Notes under the pieces: model-generated
The model's database searches: none
What the model was told of the DNA's origin: nothing
The model's input: the letters and a program-made list of their open reading frames with translations, nothing else
Position numbers and translations under genes: made by a program
NCBI GenBank assembly: GCA_903848465.1
Contig: CAINGK010000153.1
Coordinates: forward strand, 57,162 to 121,161
Reading direction: 5' to 3'
Source of the DNA: an uncultured Verrucomicrobiota bacterium
Lineage (GTDB): Bacteria > Verrucomicrobiota > Verrucomicrobiia > Verrucomicrobiales > Verrucomicrobiaceae
Length of the DNA stretch: 64,000 nt
In this document: piece by piece, positions 59,478 to 64,000 of the stretch
Layout: each line of letters starts with the position of its first letter
Position numbering within the stretch: the first letter of the stretch is position 1

Positions 59478-60469
59478 GGCAGATCGGGTAGAAAGCGGTC
59501 GAGGTTAAAGAAAGCGCTCATGTCCATTTCCATGAGTTCCATCCGTTGGTCTTCATTCATCGGATAAACTTTGGTTTCAGAGCCTTCCAGACGGCAGACA
59601 AAGACGTTTAGCTCCTTCGCTGGGGTTTTTTCCAAGATCGAGGTGAGCATGTAGGGACTGTGGGTCGTCAGGAAGAACTGATTCTCCTGTTCGTCCTTCG
59701 CGATGCTCTCAGCGAGAATCTTGGTGTAGGGCGGATACGAGTTCGCCTCGGGTTCGTCGAAGGCCAGAATGCACTTGCGGCTCGTTTCCAAGGCCAGGCG
59801 GTAAAAGATCATTCGTCGCAGGGTTTCGGACGTGGCCGAATAAGGAAAGGAAACGACAGCCGAGTCCTCCTGACGAGACATCGAGAGATGTCGTTTGCCC
59901 ACATCGACGGTCAGACGATAGCGGGAGTCGAAAAAGTAGTCTGCGGCGATCTGCCGGGCCGTTTTATCGTTGGCGAGTAGCGAAGCGAGGTTGGAGCCAA
60001 AAGGAGGAGCCAGGCCGCCGCTGGACACCTCATCGAAAGGTGCGTTGGCGTTGTAGATGAAGTATTTGACGGTGGGCCCATCAACCCGGTAGCGCCGTCG
60101 TTGAAGGTTGCTGGTCAAGTCATCGCTCAGTGGAACATGTTCGACACAATCCTCGTCCTCTGGCACTGGAAACGGCTCTGGAAAAGATAGCGTCGCGCCG
60201 CCATCACACTTGATGAGTTGGAGTCCTACTTTTCCCAAATCTACGTCAATGGGTTCCTCGGTATTCTGATCAAAGAAAAGCTCGGAAACATACTCCGCTC
60301 GACAGACTTTCCGAAGTTCAGCATGCACGCCCGGACACCATAGCCCAAGCGCCTCCAAAATATTCGTCTTCCCTGCGTTCGGCTCACCGATGAAGACGTT
60401 CACCCGGCGGCAGTCGAGATCGAGTTCGCGGATGGATTTGAAGTTTCGGATGGACAGCTTGTGGATCAT
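59474..60469 (-). CDS. AAA ATPase, OLD/SMC-like (AAA_15/AAA_21)
   Basis: A 331-residue protein. It begins MIHKLSIRNFKSIRELDLDC, the standard start of RecF/OLD-like ATPases. Walker A is FIGEPNAGKTNIL; a signature-like SETLRRM follows near residue 215; Walker B is CILAFDEPEANSYP; the H-loop is FFLTTHSPYML. The middle insert (about 90-200) has no known motif. It is cytoplasmic. Paired with a small Toprim-like gene, it fits two-gene ATPase plus nuclease defence modules, but no specific family is proven. Confidence 0.85.
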   Translation of the reverse strand: MIHKLSIRNFKSIRELDLDCRRVNVFIGEPNAGKTNILEALGLWCPGVHAELRKVCRAEYVSELFFDQNTEEPIDVDLGKVGLQLIKCDGGATLSFPEPFPVPEDEDCVEHVPLSDDLTSNLQRRRYRVDGPTVKYFIYNANAPFDEVSSGGLAPPFGSNLASLLANDKTARQIAADYFFDSRYRLTVDVGKRHLSMSRQEDSAVVSFPYSATSETLRRMIFYRLALETSRKCILAFDEPEANSYPPYTKILAESIAKDEQENQFFLTTHSPYMLTSILEKTPAKELNVFVCRLEGSETKVYPMNEDQRMELMEMDMSAFFNLDRFLPDLP

Positions 60470-60512
60470 GGCGGAGCCGCGTGGAACGGTTGATGGCGTT
60501 GCTGGAAAGAGT

Positions 60513-60566
60513 AACGCCCCAAGGGCGAGTTTGGCAAGAGGTTTGCCGAGGGCCGCTTGGGGCGTT
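60513..60566 (-). terminator. Long inverted repeat after aconitase, probable terminator
   Basis: AACGCCCCAAG (60513-60523) and CTTGGGGCGTT (60556-60566) are perfect 11-bp arms with an inner TTGGCAA/TTTGCC hairpin. It lies 43 bases after the acnA stop on the minus strand and before the ATPase gene. A short CTTT follows on the minus strand. Confidence 0.6.
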
Positions 60567-60608
60567 GGAGTTGGTCTGGATTAACGTGCGAGACGCTTGT
60601 TTTACGGC

Positions 60609-63380
60609 TTAGCCATTCGCCCGCAGGATCTGCGCGAGCACATACGGCAGGATGCCGCCGGCGCGGTAGTAGTCGATTTCGACGGGGGTGTCGATGCGGA
60701 CAACGACAGGGATGTCGAAGCTGCTGCCATCGGCCTGGTGGACGCGGAGGGTGGCTTCACTCATGGGCTTGAAGTCGTTGCTCAGGCCCAGGAGGTCAAA
60801 GGTGGCATCGCTGAGGTCCTTGACCTTGTCGTAGTCGGCCTTGTTCTTGAAGTTGCAGGGCAGGACGCCCATGCCGACGAGGTTGCTGCGGTGAATGCGC
60901 TCGAAGGACTTGGTGATGACGGCTTTGACGCCGAGCAGACGGGTGCCTTTGGCGGCCCAGTCGCGGCTGGAGCCCATGCCGTAGTCTTCACCGCCGAGGA
61001 TGATGCTTGGCGTGCCAGCGGCCTTGTAGGCCTCAGCAGCGTCGAAGATGCTCATCTCGGTGCCAGCAGGCTGGAGGAGCGTGTCGCCGCCTTCCTTGCC
61101 ACCTAGCATGAGGTTCTTGATGCGCACGTTGGCGAAGGTGCCACGGGTCATGACGAGGTCATTGCCACGGCGGCTGCCGAAGCTGTTGAAATCGGCCTGG
61201 GTGACGCCGTGTTCGAGGAGGAAGCGACCAGCGGGGCTGGCTTTCTTGATGGCTCCGGCAGGGCTGATGTGGTCGGTCGTGACGCTGTCGCCAAAGATGC
61301 CGAGCGGACGTGCGCCTTTGATCTCGGTGATGTCTCCGGGGGTCATGCTGAAGTCAGCGAAGAACGGCGGATGCTGAATGTAGGTGGACTTGCCGTCCCA
61401 CTCGAAGACTTCGCCGATGCCGCCCTGGATTTCGTTCCACTTCGGATTCTGCGAAGCGAAATCGGTGTAGAGCCTGCGGAAGACATCCGGGGAAAGCGCG
61501 GACGCCATGGCATCGCGCACTTCTTTGAGCGTAGGCCAGATGTCCTTCAGATAGACGCCGCTACCAGCGACGAGTTCGTCTTTGCTCAGATCAATATCGA
61601 CCGTGCCAGCGATGGCGTAGGCGACCACGAGCGGCGGGCTCATGAGGAAGTTAGCCTTGATGCTCTGATGCACGCGGGCCTCGAAATTGCGGTTGCCGGA
61701 GAGCACGGAAGCGGCCACGACGTCCTCGCCTTTGACGACGTCTTCGATTCCTGCATCAAGCGGACCGGAGTTGCCAATGCAGGTGGTGCAGCCGTAGCCG
61801 ACGGTCTGGAAGCCGAGCTTGTCGAGCTCGACCTGAAGGCCGGTTTTGGTGAGGTAATCAGTCACCACACGGCTGCCTGGGCCGAGGCTGGTTTTGACGG
61901 AAGGCTTCACGGTGAGGCCCTTGGCGTTCGCCTTCTTCGCGAGGAGGCCTGCGGCGAGCATGACGCTGGGGTTGCTGGTATTCGTGCAACTGGTGATGGC
62001 GGCGATGAGCACGCTGCCGTCGGTGATGGAGTCTTTAATGCCGCCTTTGGAATCGACGGTGACTTCATAGGAAGTCTTGTCTGAAACCACATCCACACCT
62101 GCTGCTGCTCCTGTGACATCGATGCCGTCCGCCTTGGATGCGCCGAGGTGTTCGACAACTTGGGAGGTCGAAGTTTTGCCAAAGCCACCGGCTTTCACAT
62201 CGGCTGCGAGGAGTTCGTTGAACTTGGATTTTAAAGCAGGGACTTCGATGCGGTCCTGCGGGCGTTTTGGACCGGAGACGCAGGGGACGACGGTGCTGAG
62301 GTCCATCTCCATCTCGGTGGTGAATTCGATTGCGCCTTTTTCAGTCGGGATGCCCCACATGCCTTGGGCTTTGTAGTAATTGGTGACCGTGGTGCAAAGC
62401 TCTTCGCTGCGGCCAGTGCCGCGCAGGTAGGCGATGGTCTCTTCATCCACGCCGAAGAAGCCCATCGTGGCACCATACTCAGGAGCCATGTTGGCGATCG
62501 TGGCACGGTCAGTGACGGGCAGGCTGACAGCGCCCGGGCCGTAGAATTCGACGAACTTGCCAACGACACCCAGCTTGCGCAGCTTCTGGGTGACTTCGAG
62601 CACGAGGTCGGTGGCGGTGACGCCTTCTTTGAGCGCTCCGGTGAGGTAAACGCCGACGACTTCCGGCACGAGGAAGGTCACTGGCTGGCCGAGCATGCCT
62701 GCTTCGGCTTCAATGCCACCTACACCCCAGCCCACGACGCCGAGGCCGTTGATCATGGTCGTGTGCGAATCTGTGCCGACGAGAGAATCGGGATAATACA
62801 CGCCGTCTTTTTCGAGCACGCCTTTGGCGAGATATTCGAGGTTCACCTGATGCACGATGCCGATACCAGGAGGCACCACCTTGAAGGTTTCGAAGGCTTG
62901 CTCGCCCCACTTGAGGAACTGGTAGCGCTCCTTGTTGCGCTCAAACTCCAGCGCGAGGTTCTGATTCAGCGCTTCCTGTGTTCCAGCGAAATCCACTTGC
63001 ACGCTGTGATCGACGACGAGATCGACGGGAACGAGGGGTTCTACCATCTTCGGGTTCTTGCCGAGCTCCTTGACCTTTGAACGCATGGCAGCCAGATCAA
63101 CAAGCAGCGGCACACCGGTGAAGTCCTGTAGCACGATACGTGCGACGGTGAAAGGGATCTCATACTCACCGGGGGCCTTCGCGTTCCAGTTCGCGAGGTT
63201 TTTGACATCGGCCTCAGTGACCTTCTTGCCATCCAGATTGCGCAGCAGCGACTCCAGAACGATGCGAATTGAAACCGGCAGACGGGAGACTTTGCCGACG
63301 CCGGACGCCTCCAGAGCAGGAAGGGAATAAAACTTGCCGGGAGCGCCGGAGCCAGTGGTGAAGGTAAGAGGGGTGTTCAT
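60609..63380 (-). CDS. acnA: Aconitate hydratase A
   Basis: A protein of 923 residues from ATG 63380; a TTG 18 bases earlier is less likely. Full AcnA/IRP-type sequence: [21 protein letters not shown], the 4Fe-4S cysteines in SCTNTSNP and [11 protein letters not shown], and the swivelling C-terminal domain with SFGSRRGND and [13 protein letters not shown]. It isomerises citrate to isocitrate in the TCA cycle. It is a single gene ending in a long inverted repeat. The length agrees with the family (about 890-930). Confidence 0.97.
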   Translation of the reverse strand: MNTPLTFTTGSGAPGKFYSLPALEASGVGKVSRLPVSIRIVLESLLRNLDGKKVTEADVKNLANWNAKAPGEYEIPFTVARIVLQDFTGVPLLVDLAAMRSKVKELGKNPKMVEPLVPVDLVVDHSVQVDFAGTQEALNQNLALEFERNKERYQFLKWGEQAFETFKVVPPGIGIVHQVNLEYLAKGVLEKDGVYYPDSLVGTDSHTTMINGLGVVGWGVGGIEAEAGMLGQPVTFLVPEVVGVYLTGALKEGVTATDLVLEVTQKLRKLGVVGKFVEFYGPGAVSLPVTDRATIANMAPEYGATMGFFGVDEETIAYLRGTGRSEELCTTVTNYYKAQGMWGIPTEKGAIEFTTEMEMDLSTVVPCVSGPKRPQDRIEVPALKSKFNELLAADVKAGGFGKTSTSQVVEHLGASKADGIDVTGAAAGVDVVSDKTSYEVTVDSKGGIKDSITDGSVLIAAITSCTNTSNPSVMLAAGLLAKKANAKGLTVKPSVKTSLGPGSRVVTDYLTKTGLQVELDKLGFQTVGYGCTTCIGNSGPLDAGIEDVVKGEDVVAASVLSGNRNFEARVHQSIKANFLMSPPLVVAYAIAGTVDIDLSKDELVAGSGVYLKDIWPTLKEVRDAMASALSPDVFRRLYTDFASQNPKWNEIQGGIGEVFEWDGKSTYIQHPPFFADFSMTPGDITEIKGARPLGIFGDSVTTDHISPAGAIKKASPAGRFLLEHGVTQADFNSFGSRRGNDLVMTRGTFANVRIKNLMLGGKEGGDTLLQPAGTEMSIFDAAEAYKAAGTPSIILGGEDYGMGSSRDWAAKGTRLLGVKAVITKSFERIHRSNLVGMGVLPCNFKNKADYDKVKDLSDATFDLLGLSNDFKPMSEATLRVHQADGSSFDIPVVVRIDTPVEIDYYRAGGILPYVLAQILRANG

Positions 63381-64000
63381 GGAATGAGTAGCAGCCAACG
63401 AAATAGCAAGTGTAGCACGAAAGACACCATTTTTTTGCCCGAGTCGCGATCCGCCTCAGTCCCTTCGTCTGCCCCCAAGGCGGTTCTAGCTTTGGAAATC
63501 TGCCCGCAAACCCGCCGTGGCGTTCATTTTATGGGGTCCTGGTGGGTGAGATAAAGGGGAAGCCAGCGCCGCAGCTCAACCACAGAGGGGGGATGAAGTC
63601 AGAGCGAGCGATGAATTTGCTTCGAAAGCGTCACTTTTAACGAGCGTGACACGAGACATTCGCGCTGTGTGGGCAGCGTTTATCCAGGGAAATCAACGTG
63701 ACTGCACAGGACTAAAGCGCACTGACGATGCTCAAGACTGCACCTTTACGGAAGTGCTGCTGCGAAGGGAAAACGACAAGAATTGAGGCAGATTTGGGAA
63801 CGAAAGAAGGTGCTGATAAAATGAAGATCAGGAAAAATTGAAAAAAAGAGCAAAATGGAGTTGCACGAACTCAGAGCTGTTCTAATCTACTAACCCGCAG
63901 CGAAAAACGCGGGCTGAGAAAAGAAGGTTTGAGAGGCTACAAGCGGCTCGAATTGACTGGAATCAGAAACGATCTTTTATAAAACACAGAAGCAACGGAA
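63381..64000 (+). other. Non-coding end region, possible operon leader
   Basis: About 620 bases without a gene, AT-rich at the right end. TTGCAC (63861-63866) and TAATCT (63883-63888) are 16 bases apart and form a promoter-like pair, followed by CCCGC/GCGGG (63894-63898 and 63909-63913) and TTTTATAAAACA near the end. This layout suits the leader of an RNA or ribosomal operon lying to the right, but the gene itself is outside the window. The acnA promoter must also lie within the first part. Confidence 0.3.

Noticed and set aside
61209..62084. A 291-codon plus-strand frame within aconitase
   Set aside because: Antisense to conserved acnA, with Asp/Glu/His-rich composition typical of a shadow.

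Overview
The window looks like chromosome from a GC-rich Gram-negative bacterium, most likely a member of the Verrucomicrobiota (Prosthecobacter/Verrucomicrobium-like). This is inferred from the gene mix: formylglycine sulfatase, 3-keto-disaccharide hydrolase (DUF1080), Tat-exported Gfo/Idh/MocA oxidoreductase, DUF3142 lipoprotein, PUR-alpha-like protein, OprO/P-type porin and TonB receptor. No 16S rRNA is present to confirm it.

Layout. 1-5.8 kb: end of an outer-membrane protein, then a probable copper (or other metal) handling operon: small CPLCC membrane protein, TonB receptor, Tat-exported DJ-1/PfpI protein, cytochrome c, SCO protein and periplasmic HMA protein. 5.9-12.7 kb: DUF3142 lipoprotein and a large exported companion, a sialidase-like propeller protein and a sulfatase. 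12.7-21.3 kb (mostly minus strand): O-antigen ligase-like protein, DUF3592, the betaine-lipid genes btaA-btaB, a PAP2 phosphatase, a GT39-like glycosyltransferase and a phosphate-selective porin. Three of these genes share a TGTGACGAAA upstream motif that looks like a Pho-box-type site. 21.4-39.4 kb: mainly core or single genes (HIT, NrdR, stand-alone CoaC, SDR, an ECF sigma operon, RRM protein, MFS, Gfo/Idh, a short squalene-cyclase-like enzyme, PUR-like protein, Upp, DedA, lipoproteins, a CII-like regulator).

39.7-47.5 kb is the most unusual block: carrier protein, acyl-CoA dehydrogenase, a class II aaRS-like amino acid:[carrier protein] ligase, DUF1839, a GH2 beta-mannosidase-like enzyme and a tandem alpha/beta-hydrolase protein whose nucleophile positions are Arg and Cys. 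The genes are tightly packed or overlap. The arrangement suggests an amino acid loaded on a carrier protein, oxidised, and used on a glycan or secondary product. 47.5-49.6 kb is a small AT-richer decayed islet next to the initiator tRNA: a higB toxin deleted to a scar beside an intact higA, a DUF2971 gene broken at a G7 tract, and an unknown gene. 49.7-58.5 kb: a DUF1080 protein, then a translationally coupled exopolysaccharide operon (frameshifted polysaccharide deacetylase, GT4, DUF4091/GH123-like protein, GNAT/FemAB-like protein, Wzz/BY-kinase-like protein). 58.5-63.4 kb: a PH-like membrane protein, a two-gene AAA ATPase plus Toprim-like pair (candidate defence module) and aconitase. The last 0.6 kb has no gene; it may be the leader of an operon to the right.
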